Shown here one piece after another: positions 24,385 to 35,524 of a stretch of DNA of 64,000 bases. This stretch comes from Kryptolebias marmoratus (taxonomy: Eukaryota > Chordata > Actinopteri > Cyprinodontiformes > Rivulidae). The notes under the pieces were generated by a model. It made no database searches, was not told the origin of the DNA, and saw nothing but the letters and a program-made list of their open reading frames with translations. A program made the translations under genes and the position numbers. Numbering within the stretch: position 1 is the first letter of the stretch; every line of letters begins with the position of its first letter. The stretch spans positions 20,611,022 through 20,675,021 of the forward strand of contig NC_051449.1 in assembly GCF_001649575.2 (NCBI RefSeq). Direction: 5' to 3'.

Positions 24385-25326
24385 TTAGCCTGTTCTGGTT
24401 TTTCTGGTCAGCTCCAGGTACATTGAGGACTTGAGGAAACGAGGGTAGCAGTCTTTCTCCATCAGGATGTAGATTTTAGCTTGGGCCTCGTCGAAGCAGG
24501 ACTGACTGGGCCGCTCCATGTTCTCCTTGGTGATCGCTTTGGTCGCATGGTCGAGATTCACCTGCCAAACAGAAGAAGCAGACATCATGTTAGACACATC
24601 TCACAAGAAGGTAAAAGAAACATGCCGAAGACTCTGCTGTAATTATTCGACACACACCTCTCGCGGCGCATCAAAACCGATGAACTCCTCATAGATCTTC
24701 TTTGCTTTCTGGGCCAGTTTCGAAGGCTTAGTTGATTTGTAGTCCTCACATGCCAGGTAGAAAGCGATGTTCTCCTCGCTAAACTCTGACACCAGGAATG
24801 CCCTGAACAGGCACAGTCCATCTGGAGACAGAAGAGATGAGCGGTTAACATCGTCTCAAATCATCTGGACAGAATAAACTGTGTGGAACAAGCGAATCAA
24901 AGACTTACTTTGGCTGGACAACAGATTCTCAAATGACTCCTTCCACTTCATGGGCTCGTTCACTTCATTTAACCTGGATCATCAGAAAAACATGAATAAG
25001 TATTACAAAGTAATAAAAAAGCTACAATGTGCTACTTTTTACATGCTTATAAAAAAAAAGAACAGTTATCTGAATGTCTTACTTTAGCTTGTCACTTTTC
25101 CTGATGCTGTGGTCTGACTTCTGTAGCAAACTTCCAAACAACGCCCTCAGCTCCTTTGCCCTGCAAGAATTAGGAGAAAGTCTTATAAATTCACAGTTGG
25201 AGAGTCCACGCTGCAGTTGTGATAAAATGGTTTGAACTTTTTTTAATTTTTTTTTTAAAAACAAAGTTCCCTCTGAGCTCACCTCTCCAAGCAGGTGAAG
25301 GGCAGTGAATCCAGTCCTCTGCACAT
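24385..25326 (-). CDS. rgs5: R4-subfamily regulator of G-protein signalling (RGS5/RGS4-like), complete
   Basis: A GTPase-activating protein for Gi/Gq alpha subunits acting at the plasma membrane. Five exons: 25283-25326, 25083-25160, 24909-24973, 24658-24821 and 24385-24561, all with GT/AG borders, introns of 87-122 bp, total 175 residues. The N-terminus [18 protein letters not shown] has Cys2 and Cys12, which are palmitoylation sites in RGS4/5/16, and an amphipathic helix; Met-Cys also makes a Cys N-degron. The RGS domain (about residues 57-172) starts at [10 protein letters not shown] and carries [33 protein letters not shown] and [13 protein letters not shown], with the Gα-contacting EEN and the later Asn (TKENM) kept. 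The usual Trp in the helix after EEN is Tyr (NIAFYLACE). [10 protein letters not shown] is most like RGS5, and linkage to nos1ap supports RGS4/5. Subfamily is certain; the exact paralogue (5, 4 or 16) is not. Confidence 0.95.
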
Positions 25327-25449
25327 GTTGAGATATTTCCAAAAGTTGCTCCTGGGTGATTTTTCCCCGTCCTCAGTGATCAAGCGCTCTGCTCTGCTGT
25401 CTGCCTGTGTGGGAAAGTGACTTCTTATAGAGCCCAGTGTGTGACATCA
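25327..25449 (-). promoter_or_regulatory. rgs promoter and 5'UTR: TATA-like box and CRE-like box
   Basis: Minus strand: CTATAAG (complement 25424-25430) lies about 95 nt upstream of the start codon, placing the transcription start near 25395. Just upstream is TGATGTCA (complement 25442-25449), one base from the CREB/ATF site TGACGTCA. The 5'UTR of about 70 nt has no upstream ATG. This fits a stimulus-induced signalling gene. Confidence 0.6.
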
Positions 25450-25594
25450 CGCCTCTCAGCCAATGACAGGAGATGTGTGGGAGAATGAGGAGACTCCTCG
25501 ACGCTGCATTTCCTGCTCACTGCTGAATGACGACTCACCGAATGAGTTACTTCACAGCTCTTGAACGTCCTTGTGGTCAATAGGGGCACGAGGA

Positions 25595-25653
25595 CTGTGT
25601 GTGTGAGTGTGTGTGTGTGAGTGCGGCACTTAAGGGGGGGATGGGGGGGGGGG
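25595..25653. repeat. (GT)n tract and long G-runs upstream of rgs
   Basis: A GTGTGTGTGAGTGTGTGTGT tract is followed by TAAGGGGGGGATGGGGGGGG and more G (two G-runs of 7 and 11 separated by AT). It lies about 200-260 bp upstream of the predicted rgs start. Confidence 0.85.
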
Positions 25654-27599
25654 CTTTCTACATGTGTTATGTCTGTATAATTTAGGACCTAAAAAGAACA
25701 AGACATTTTTACCAAGATAGAAAATCCCCTTCAGCTGGAAAATGTCATAATTGGGAGATAAAGAACTTCAATTCCACACAGGTTTAGGCAGATCTGAATG
25801 TGTGCAGAAGAAGGACTGACACTCGGTGAAAACCCAGATATACTGCTGAGTACCATTGTTTTTATGTAAATAAAATACATTCCCAAAACAGTAGTTATAT
25901 CAGTTGAATTTGCTCTGCAAATGATGTCAACAAAACATACATTAATCCTCGTTTTAAACATAACGATTATGACAACATTAGACTTCTGACTTGGTGCATT
26001 ATTATCACACCAGTTAATGAAAGATGCCTTGAAGCATCCTTAATCCTATTAAACTGTTATTATTCAGTTTCCATCATACGTTGCAGTTTTGGAAAAACCC
26101 ATAGAAAAGAAAAACCTGGCATTTTTTGATGGATGGAATTCAAACGTTAGTCAGCTGTAGATGTATATAAAATAATTATTTTCTGACCGTTTCATTAGAA
26201 TTTATCCATAGGTTCATGAGCTATTTTGCAGACAGACAGTGAAATGAATACACACAGACAAAACATCATCACCCCTCTTTTGTTTTTCAGCAAAATGTGA
26301 TAAAAATATATCAAAACGTGCAGCTCTAGAACAGTGTGCTATGACCTTTGGTAGCAGTACATTGTACAGCTTATTTTAAATTTGTGAAAAAATTAAGAAA
26401 AACTTCACTATAGACAAAGGTTGACTATGGAATGAATTTTGAAGCCCGGCTCAGACAGACTTCACAGCAGAAACATGTTTCAAAGTTTAAATGTTTCACA
26501 GAAAGTTTGACTTCACGTGACAGAACTGGTACTTTAATTGTATAAAAATGTGAACAATATTAAAGTTTAATTTTATGATTTTTGGAGAGTTAAACAAAAT
26601 GTTTAACTTAGCTGTGTAATTTTCTTTAAAAAAATTGCAAACAAATTATTTTTATTTCCACAAACTCTACACTCCTTATACAGTTTATATATCAAAATGG
26701 AGGAATTTATGTCCCTGTTCACCCAGTGTGTCTTTCACTGCTTTTATTTTCTTTTAAGTCCAAGCAAAGTGCAAAGTGCACTCAACCAAACTCTCTTCTA
26801 TTGTATCTAAACAGAAGGTTCTCTTCAAAACTGGATTTAAAGGATCTTTATAACTTTTCTCAAATTACTTTTGGGTTTTATAAAAGCAAGCTGACGTGTG
26901 TTGCAGTTTTGGGCAGTAGCTGAAGTGGCACCCATTAAACGCTTTTCAGAAATTTTGTGATAGATAACTTATTCCTTATTCAGTTTTGCTGTTGAAAGAA
27001 ATTGAGGTTGAGAAAACTTATAATTTACCTTTTTATTTTTTTGCTCCATCTGTTTCTAACATTACAGTTTTTGTTGTATATAAATATCATATCTGCAGTT
27101 TTTGGTCATCATAAATGTCAAAAAATATTTCTTTGTAAAGCGTAAATTTTTATTTTTAAACTGTTTTGTTTAATAAATAATGACATTGTGGAATCTGTTG
27201 TGAGTTTTTGCACACTGAGGTTAGATTTGAATAATTTTTTAACCTGGCAGAGACCAGATGGTTTTTATTACGTCCTGATGCATAAAACCCTAAAAATGAA
27301 CTAAAAGTAAAAACTTTGATGCCATTCTGTCAGAACTAGAAGAACATTTTTCATCAGTAGTTTTTGGATTGGACAACTCTGAAAGCAACTTGACAATAAA
27401 CTCTGAAAAACAATTTTACAAAAGCCAATAAATTATAAAGTACTCATTAAACGTCCTATTATAATCCAACAGAAATATGTTTTCATATTGAACAATGTTG
27501 GTTTAATATCATATTCACTTCCTTGTGAGTATTGTAGATTATGAAGTAATTTAGGCATTGTCCTCACAGGTACAGAAATAAATGTGTTTGAATTTCATC
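25654..27599. other. Intergenic, no gene seen
   Basis: AT-rich spacer upstream of rgs. The frames at 25731-25961 and 26726-26923 have no family motif or splice context. Confidence 0.4.
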
Positions 27600-27960
27600 T
27601 TACGCAATCCCCTGTCTGGACTATCTTTCCTTTTTTGCTCCCATTTATTTCCTAACAAGGCACAGCAATGCAAAGACAGCTGTGTCCAGTCTATAAATAC
27701 CTTTGGGCTTGCAAAAACAATAGTTCATTGAATGTGAGAGTCTATAATTAGAGCAGACAGTGGAGCCAGTTAACAGTAAACTCTGCTAATGGCCTGTTTC
27801 TCAATGAGTTCAACAAAATGTTCAGGAAGAGGTCAATCAGGCTGCAGGATGTAAAGGCTAAAAGCTCACTGATGGTGGCTGAGATGGCTTCCTCTGTCTG
27901 CTACAAACAATAATTTCCCTCTAACTGGCTTTGTTGGCCAACTCACAACCCTGCATGTCT
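27600..27960. promoter_or_regulatory. Candidate conserved non-coding element
   Basis: Non-repetitive and balanced in composition, with a MEF2-like TCTATAAATACC (27692-27703), AACAATAG (SOX-like) and ATAATTAGAG. No coding frame is maintained. The call rests on the look of the sequence only; conservation could not be tested. Confidence 0.25.
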
Positions 27961-28349
27961 AAGCAAGGCCACATCAGACTGAAATAATGAGCTTCTCCCC
28001 TCCTGCTTCCTGTGAAACTGGGTATGTAGATGTAACCAGTAAATGTTGGACACAAGGCATCAAACAATGTGGTGCCGTTCTTAGAAAAAGAATGAGTAAT
28101 GTGCCTTTTATGTCCTTTAGGATGATGACATTCATTAGGCTCCAGCTGAGGGTAAAAATGGATTGAAACGGATCCTGTTTGTCCACAATGTGTAATGATT
28201 TATGGTAACATAATAGAAACATAAATGACAACTCTTCAAAACACACACAAAAAAAACTACGACCAGAACCCACTGTGTACAATCCTAAAGGTTTGATTTG
28301 AAGACTGCCCTTTATGAGTTTAAATGAGATTCCACATTTATATTCAGTC

Positions 28350-29180
28350 ACTGACAGAAATTTTAAACACCCACATTAAATGGTAGAAATGAAGTAAAAC
28401 TTGTTGAAAGTTCATGTGACTGTATTGCAATGAATACAGTATCAGAGGCACACTGCTCGTCCCATGTCAGCATGGCGTGGCCCCCTGGGGTCTGGATATA
28501 AGCGATGAACAAAGTCCTACATCCATCGTAACAGGCCCTCCAGATCCAACAGATCATCACTGTGTCAGAGTTAGTGTCTGAGCTGAAGCTACACATGTTG
28601 GACTGGGAAAAGATTTGAGGACCTCCTGACCACAGGAGGACCTCAACACGACGCAGGTACACCATAGACACATGGGATGTGGGCAGACAGGTGTGGCCTT
28701 ATTGAAACCGTAGGGTCCTGTCTCTGGATGTGGAAGACATGCAGATGAAGATGTCACTGATGTAGCGCTGTGTAGATTAAGTCTCCAAATCATTACTAGG
28801 GATGACCTGAAGTCACACCCTGTTGCCTACATGGGTTGATCAAAAAGATGTTGCAGGATGACAAAAGGGGTTGTACAGAGTCTCATACCTGTGTCTGGAT
28901 GGGTTAGGTACAACAATCTTCCCTTTGTGTAATCCGTTTTGTGTGATCCTTGGGAGAACCTTCCTGATGATGTAGGTGTCCTCAGATACCCATTGGTTCC
29001 AACATCTGGCCCCTGTGACATCTGTACACCCCACATATCAGGAAATTGCACAATACAACCACTTGGTCTCATCCAAACCCACAGTGTGACCCCTAGCAGT
29101 GGTTTTATCCAGCCAAGCAAACAACTTGATTTTTCCCCCATAAACTCGAAACTAAACGGAAAGAACACCTTCCCCTACTT
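28350..29180 (-). other. Unclassified block with two open minus-strand frames
   Basis: Two adjacent minus frames, 28363-28671 (102 codons) and 28827-29168 (113 codons, with LRTPTSSGRFSQGSHKTDY), look denser and GC-richer than the surroundings. I recognise no domain. This could be the eroded coding part of a transposable element; it does not look like a host exon set because no splice borders delimit it. Confidence 0.3.
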
Positions 29181-29283
29181 CTCCCATGTTTTTCTCAGAT
29201 TTACATTATGGCAAGCTTCATTTCTGGGTTGAAGTTCATTGCTTTGAAGGCTGGAGGGTCTATTTTCATTCTTGGGTCAGTAT

Positions 29284-29702
29284 TAGAGACAGAATTTATG
29301 GCTCCTTGAAGGGATCCGGATCTTGCGGCTCCGTCATTTCCAAAGAATCGTTCAGAGGACTGGCTTGTTTGAAAAGTTAGTCACATGTTACTGCAAGTGG
29401 TGCATTACGACATATGCCATAACGTATGGCCGTAAGTTAACATGCACAGCCGTACCACATGACTTGTCAAGCGAGCAACACTCCGGAGTGTGTGTTCACC
29501 AATTATGACAACTGCTGCGCTCCTCCCTGTTGCTTTTTCTTCGTCTCAGTGGAACTGGATTGGGTGCGTTTCTGCATCTGAGGAGGAAAACACAAGAAGG
29601 GGGTTAAAACAAGAACTGAATGGCTCTTTACCGTCTGTGACTCGGCTCCCTTTGACAGAGCCGTTCAAAAGATTCAAATTGTTCATAAACGTCACGTCTC
29701 TA
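29284..29702. mobile_element. hAT-type MITE with 8-bp target duplication
   Basis: The ends are TAGAGAC and GTCTCTA, the hAT-type short terminal repeat, flanked by a perfect 8-bp direct repeat GTCAGTAT (29276-29283 and 29703-29710). The sequence near the ends is partly inverted (GAATTTATGGCTCC against AGCC and CATAAACGTCACG). The element is 419 bp with no transposase. The class and the duplication length agree. Confidence 0.85.
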
Positions 29703-29710
29703 GTCAGTAT

Positions 29711-32365
29711 TTGTCAGGACATTGTGACCTGAACCAAGGCCAACTTTCTTTTTTCACCATACTTCACTGGTTGTAAACATGTTTTTATGAGCTGAAGCAT
29801 TCAAAACACGATCATTCATGCTGCTGAACCCTGTTATTTTCCTTTATATCTGAGGCTTTTCCACGCACAGATGCAGAGTTTAAATATGGGCCAAGAAAAG
29901 CCTAAATATTTGCACTTGGTAATTAAGCTGGTAGCATTTTAAAAACTGCAACCAAGAAGCTGTAATTTAATTTTTAAATTATCCGTCATGGACAACTATT
30001 AGATCTCATACATCTGAGTTACAATGTTTTTAAAAGTTCTTTTATACTAACCATTCAACAACAAACGTAATGATATAATCAGTTACATTGCCACAAAATT
30101 GATGTTATTCAGTAGCTGAACCATATCCTAAAACCTGTGCTCACTTATTTAAGCCTGGTTATATTTTTTCTGTATATGTGTCATGTTTCTTGACCTTCTT
30201 CCAAATTGAGTTAGGTGACTGTACCAGACATTCATATTCATTGTGAAAATAATGAGCGGAAATGAGGCAAAGATTTGATAACAGGTCAGAGTGTGTAACA
30301 CAGCTCAACTATTGTCTGAAAACACAACGGAATAAAAACAAAAACAGCGCTGACAGTTTTTGTTATGAAACATGTCAGTGGGAAACTGACCCAGTTCAAA
30401 GAGCTGTGAAGATGAACTTAGTACGATTACAGAGCTCGTTTTGTTTGACAAACAGAACTAAATTTCCTGCTTTAGTCATGAGTCTGAAAATGATTCACTT
30501 TAATTTAGAGGCATAAAGTTGTTATGTTACCATATTTCACTAAGAAATAAAGACTTCATGAAATAAACTGGAAATTTTAAACAAACATATTTTAATTTTG
30601 TTGTTTTTGTGCTTTTTCACTTTGCAGGAAAAATTAATTCCAGGTAATTTACAGCGCAACAACGCTTAGGAGAAACTGTTTAGATTACAATTGTTTGATT
30701 TTTGACATGAACCTAAAGAAACCTTTTGATGACGAAAAAGTGGTGGGAAGGCAGGAAATCCATAACCATGAAGCTAAATAACTCAGTGCAGGGACTGTGA
30801 ACCATGATGAAAAAATGTGAAGATATCGTCCACAGAAATATAACACTCTGACACAAGAAACAAACTAACAAAGAGATAAATAAGATGATAGAAAATATAC
30901 TGTGTGTAATAATAATCAATGCAATGCAAGAATGAAACTAATGCTCTGTCCACATTACTCTAGATATTTATTTAAAACTATTTTCAGCTACATTTGCACA
31001 TCTTGTACACACAAACTAAAAAAAGAAGATAAAACAACAGCAAAACACTTTCCTACGTGTAGATTTGTTAACTGATATTAGAGAAAAATAAACAAGTTTA
31101 GGGAAAATCTGTGGAGGAGCGAAGAATTTTTTTTCTCTACATTTTTGTATGTTGGTAATGTGAGGGTTCTCGCCACCTGGAGGTGCGGCATGGGTACTTC
31201 AGTGTTTTTTGTTAGAATTGTGGATAAAAAACATGAGTTAAAAAAAAACAGTTTAAAAGTATACAAAGAGTAGTGTGGAGGGGGGTCTAAGATCAGTGCG
31301 CTGTGCTATGAAGTTACTGAGGTAACTTCAGGTTCAGTGTAAGATTTTCAGTGCCCCTGGGTCTGTTACCATGGTAACAGGATATCTGTTTTACATGAAC
31401 ACACACTGACCCAGAATCAGAAATCCTGGGTTGACTTACTCAGCTGATTACCAGCTTTGTAGAAACTTTAAATGGCCTCTTCATTGTTGGGGGTAGTTAG
31501 TTCATGTCATGCTGAACTTGTTTTGTAGTATTTGGCACAGATGTGTGGTGAGTATAATATTTATAACACTATTATGATACATTTACAAATTTATAATAAT
31601 CCTAAAATACTTATATGAGTATTTCTAAGTATATTTAAGTATTATGTGCCTTATGTGACAGCCTGTTACTTTTTTCTCTTTAACTCTGCCCACAAAACTC
31701 CCTCCTGCAAGTTGCCCCGACGCACTTTCCTGGAGTTGTTTCCTGGGGATTTAGAGATCGAGTAAAGACAATCCGTCATACTGTTTCAGACCCAAAGGAA
31801 TGCCCTGCACCATGTGTTTGTTCATTCCTTTCTAAGGTCATAGGAGATTGACAGTGGCCATACCACACTGGTGTCATCACAGAGCCAATAGCTGAGCAAT
31901 TCATTAGAGATTTTGGTGACCCCTAACAGACAGGGACCACACTGCTGCGTGTCCTGTTTTGTGCTCGTAATAACTCTCTCACCAGCTAGATCCAGTTTTT
32001 AAAATCTTTTTGCTGGTTGCGCCTTCTCAGAAATTGCCTTATTTCCCTTAAGGTTTTAATACCAATGTCACTAAAGTCAATGTGTTTCACACAAGTTTTT
32101 CTATTTTGTTCCATTACTCTCCAATAAGGAGGCAGCTGAGGCCATGTTGGTATTTGATCAGTCATATCTCACATGTTTCCCTCCAGTTTCATTGAAAAAC
32201 TGCCATAAAAGTTCACAAAGAAAATGATGTTTTATTTTAACGGAAGGGACCCATACCTTTACAAAATATTTGGTGTATAAAACAGATTTACATTACGGCA
32301 CAGTCCTCACTATAGCTGGATAGATCTTTTTAAATACAGAAATTCTCTCCTGCTTGAACCTCAAC

Positions 32366-32367
<2 letters not shown>
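29711..32367. other. Intergenic, with an 18-bp perfect palindrome
   Basis: No gene recognised. CTGTTACCATGGTAACAG at 31363-31380 is a perfect palindrome containing an RFX-type site. Small frames at 30262-30516 and 30713-30919 have no motif. Confidence 0.4.

Positions 32368-32430
<63 letters not shown>
32368..32430. repeat. (TA)n microsatellite
   Basis: About 31 uninterrupted TA units followed by CACATACATG. It encodes only the tyrosine/isoleucine run of a spurious frame. The 16-mer TTGAACCTCAACCCAT precedes it (32353-32368) and is repeated 174 bp later (32527-32542). Confidence 0.95.
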
Positions 32431-32436
<6 letters not shown>

Positions 32437-32799
32437 CATGAATAAAGGAAAACAAGCTAAAATTCTTTTCAAGTCTTTAGCCAAGTTAAGAATGTTCTTT
32501 CTCTGTTTCTTGATATGTAAATGTGGTTGAACCTCAACCCATCTTAGTGGTTCAATATTTTCGTTAGAATTGTATGGATAGAGGTTTTTCTTTGAATGGA
32601 GAGATTAAATAGGAGTTATTAAAGTAATTGGAGTAGTGCAGATGGGGCTTTAATTCTTGCTAAGGATAATAAGAACTGCAGATTTTTAGAGACATCTGTT
32701 TGAACTTTGGTACAGAGAAACATTTTTGGAACCGATCCATGGTTTGGGGGTTGAGCTATAACTCATTCATTTTTGGCCTCTGGAGGACACTTCTTTAAT

Positions 32800-33300
32800 A
32801 CCCGACAGCACTGGCCTCTGGTCTCATTTACATGTAACTGTGCAGTTGCTGTCAACATAAAAATGATAGACAAAGCATATTTGCCCCCTTCTGTTCAAAA
32901 TCAAAGCCTGCAATAATCCAATTTATGGACATTAATTAACCCATGAATTAATTACTTTGACTTATGTCTGACTGCTTTTGCATTGCTCTTGCTCATGAAG
33001 GCAGCAGTGCAGCAGATTGCTGCTTTTAGTCGATTTCTTCTCATGAGATATATTTACTAAAAGCCATTGGGAGACGTCACTCTGAATGCGTGTTGCAGCA
33101 CAGTTTCAGGCACACATCTCCTTTAGCGTGGACTTTTATAATTAGACAAATGCACAAAATTACTTGCTCTGACAAAATTCCCAAAATCTCTTGAGGAGCT
33201 TGAGCCACAATGTCGTGCTGGAAAGACCTGCTTCCTGTCATCCACCAGGACGTTACTTCGCAGCTTCTGCAGGTGATCCCATCACCCACATAACATCAGC
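32800..33300. promoter_or_regulatory. Candidate conserved non-coding element with homeodomain sites
   Basis: The homeodomain octamer ATTAATTA occurs twice, at 32931-32938 and 32947-32954, exactly 16 bp apart; an OTX-type TAATCC lies at about 32914. The rest is unique-looking and free of classified repeats. The minus frame at 33077-33289 has no motif. No conservation test was possible. Confidence 0.3.
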
Positions 33301-33689
33301 CTCTCCTCACCACAGCAGCTGTTTTCAGCATGAGCTGACAAGTGTTACCCTAGAATGATAGAACAATGTTTACAAAAAAAAAAGTCTCATGTGATTTTGT
33401 TAATTTAAAAATTTAATTTATGTCGTAATGTTAATTGTCTTTACACACACAGGGTTAAACAGCTTCCTGTCCCACTGTTATAGATTTTGTCACAGTCAGA
33501 GTCTTGTTTCTGGAAAGGTCTTTTAAATGCGGGAAGTACACGGCAACATGAAATTCCCAGATGGTAGTCAATTTCCCAGCCGACTTGACCCCAGCCCTTT
33601 TTCTGGAAGACCTCCAACTAGCCGTTTCCTTTTTTTTTTTTCTAAATTCAACCACTCCTCCTCATCCTCTTTAACCCACATTGAACCTC

Positions 33690-34010
33690 AGACATTTTGA
33701 CTTTGTGTTTTGAGCTTGGAGGCAGCACATCGAATCGCCTCTTGCTTTTCCAACCTGTTCTTGCTGTTTTGCTGTGTGCAGACTGCAGATACGGTTTGAG
33801 CGGCACCATCTGCTGCGAACAGAGCGGCCATGATCTGCATATTTACTCAGCTATCTATCCCACAGAGCAGGTGGAGGCTTACCTGATGCATCCCAAGTAA
33901 GATGGCCACTGGCTGCCGCGGATGCACATGATCTTATCTGCAGATTATCAGATGTCAACCTGCCATAGAACATCTGGAGATTCAGCAGGAAGGATGACAA
34001 ATCAATGTTA
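33690..34010. promoter_or_regulatory. Candidate conserved non-coding element
   Basis: Unique-looking sequence with GATGACAAATCAATGTTAAC at 33992-34011 (a TGACA MEIS-type half next to an ATCAAT PBX-like half) and repeated CTGCAGAT/CTGCATAT words. The plus frame 33697-33900 lacks motifs and splice borders. Confidence 0.25.
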
Positions 34011-34792
34011 ACTAGGCTCAGGTTCAGGGGAATATCAGTGACTGCACGGGGCTTCTGGACAGACCCATCTGTCTTGTTAGTTCTCTGTATCTGCCAGCTA
34101 CTAAAACTGAATGCATTTTTAATTTTGACACACTGGCTTCTATTAATACATGCATGGGTTGTTTTTCACTCATCTGGTAGCAAGCTGCAACTGCTTGTTT
34201 GTAATCTGGAGAAAGTATCACTGTGTGTTGACAGACTAATCATCAAATCCATAAGTTTATCACAATTAGCCCATAACGGTATCATCATTTGTATTAACAC
34301 GCAGGACCCTTTTTTTCTGTGAACACGTTAGCCAACTCATGCGAAGCTTCTCTTTCTTCTTGGAAAAATTACACAGAGTGGGCAAAACAAAAAAGGAGCT
34401 CAGTTTTCTGAAGAATCCTCTGCAGGAGACTAATAAGTTTGCCCTCTCTGGCTCTGCAACAAACGCCGAAGATAACAGAGTACCAGCAGGACGTTGGTAG
34501 ACACGTGGTTAATTGGGTACATTGTCTGAAATTCAGCAGCAGGAGGCATAAATCTTTTTTTAAAGGAAATGATCAGGAACACAAAACCATAATGCGCCTT
34601 TTCTTATTTAGAAATATGGCAGCATTGTACAAGGATGGGTGACTGAGGACAGAAGGTTAACGAGGTGCCAGAAAATCAGACAGAATGTCACATTAGTGCC
34701 AGGGGACACTGTTGTTTTTTCCATGTTTATTGTATAATTTGACACTTTTACAAATTTGTCAGGATGTTCTAAGATAAGAATGTACAAGCCTT

Positions 34793-34990
34793 GAAGGGAT
34801 AGTTCAGATCTGCTGGAGTGAGGTTCTGTGGAAAAGGTTATGGACTGTTAACACTGATATAAAAACATTTCCCCAGCATGTTGCTGCCACCACCATGCTT
34901 CACTGTTCCCAGCATGATGAGGGGTGTTAGATTTGGACTGGACATGATTTTCTTTAATGTTTAAAAAGTTCAGTTTTAGTCTCATCCATC
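34793..34990. mobile_element. Fragments of a TTAA-type end and a Tc1 element
   Basis: TTGAAGGGATAGTTCAG and GAGGTTCTGTGGAAAAGGTT (34793-34845) resemble the outer end of the TTAA family. It is followed by Tc1-derived CATGTTGCTGCCACCACCAT (34878-34897) and GTTCAGTTTTAGTCTCATCC. Both are short remnants. Confidence 0.5.
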
Positions 34991-35524
34991 AACATATATT
35001 ATAACTAGAGACAGAACTGGAAGCTGAAAGTCGAAGCCACAAAGGACCAGTGCCCCTAGTGGCTGACTGCAGTACAAGTTTTACTTTTTAAATGAATGGG
35101 GCATTTCCTTAAAAAATAAAAATACACTTCAGATATTTGTTTTTCCAGGTCTTGATTTTTGCTACATAAGATTTTCCCTTGCTGCTATATGTTTAAATAT
35201 GTTTGTTTTTTTAATGTCTAGCTTCAATTTATTATTTGAGTTGAAAGGAGGTGTACGTGAGAACTTCGTGTCGAGCCCTATAATCCAAGTGCACAGACTA
35301 ACTCCAAAAATACAACAAGGCAGCTGCCAAATTGCAGACATTTTGGCTTTATTTTGGACATCAGAAGTTACAGGAGTCACTTCATCCATCTTTGTTAATG
35401 TAGATGGTCTCATCTGACCACAACACGTGCTTCAAAAAGAAAAATTCTAGAAGATTTTTTGCCTTTTTTCTGTTTTTGTTAACAGTTCTAACTTTAAATG
35501 ACAGATTTTTAAATGACTTTTATG

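Noticed and set aside
24385..25326. Assigning the RGS gene firmly to rgs5 rather than rgs4 or rgs16
   Set aside because: The N-terminus and [10 protein letters not shown] favour RGS5, but YPRFLKS and CFDEAQ are shared with RGS4/16; a tree is needed, so the symbol is provisional.
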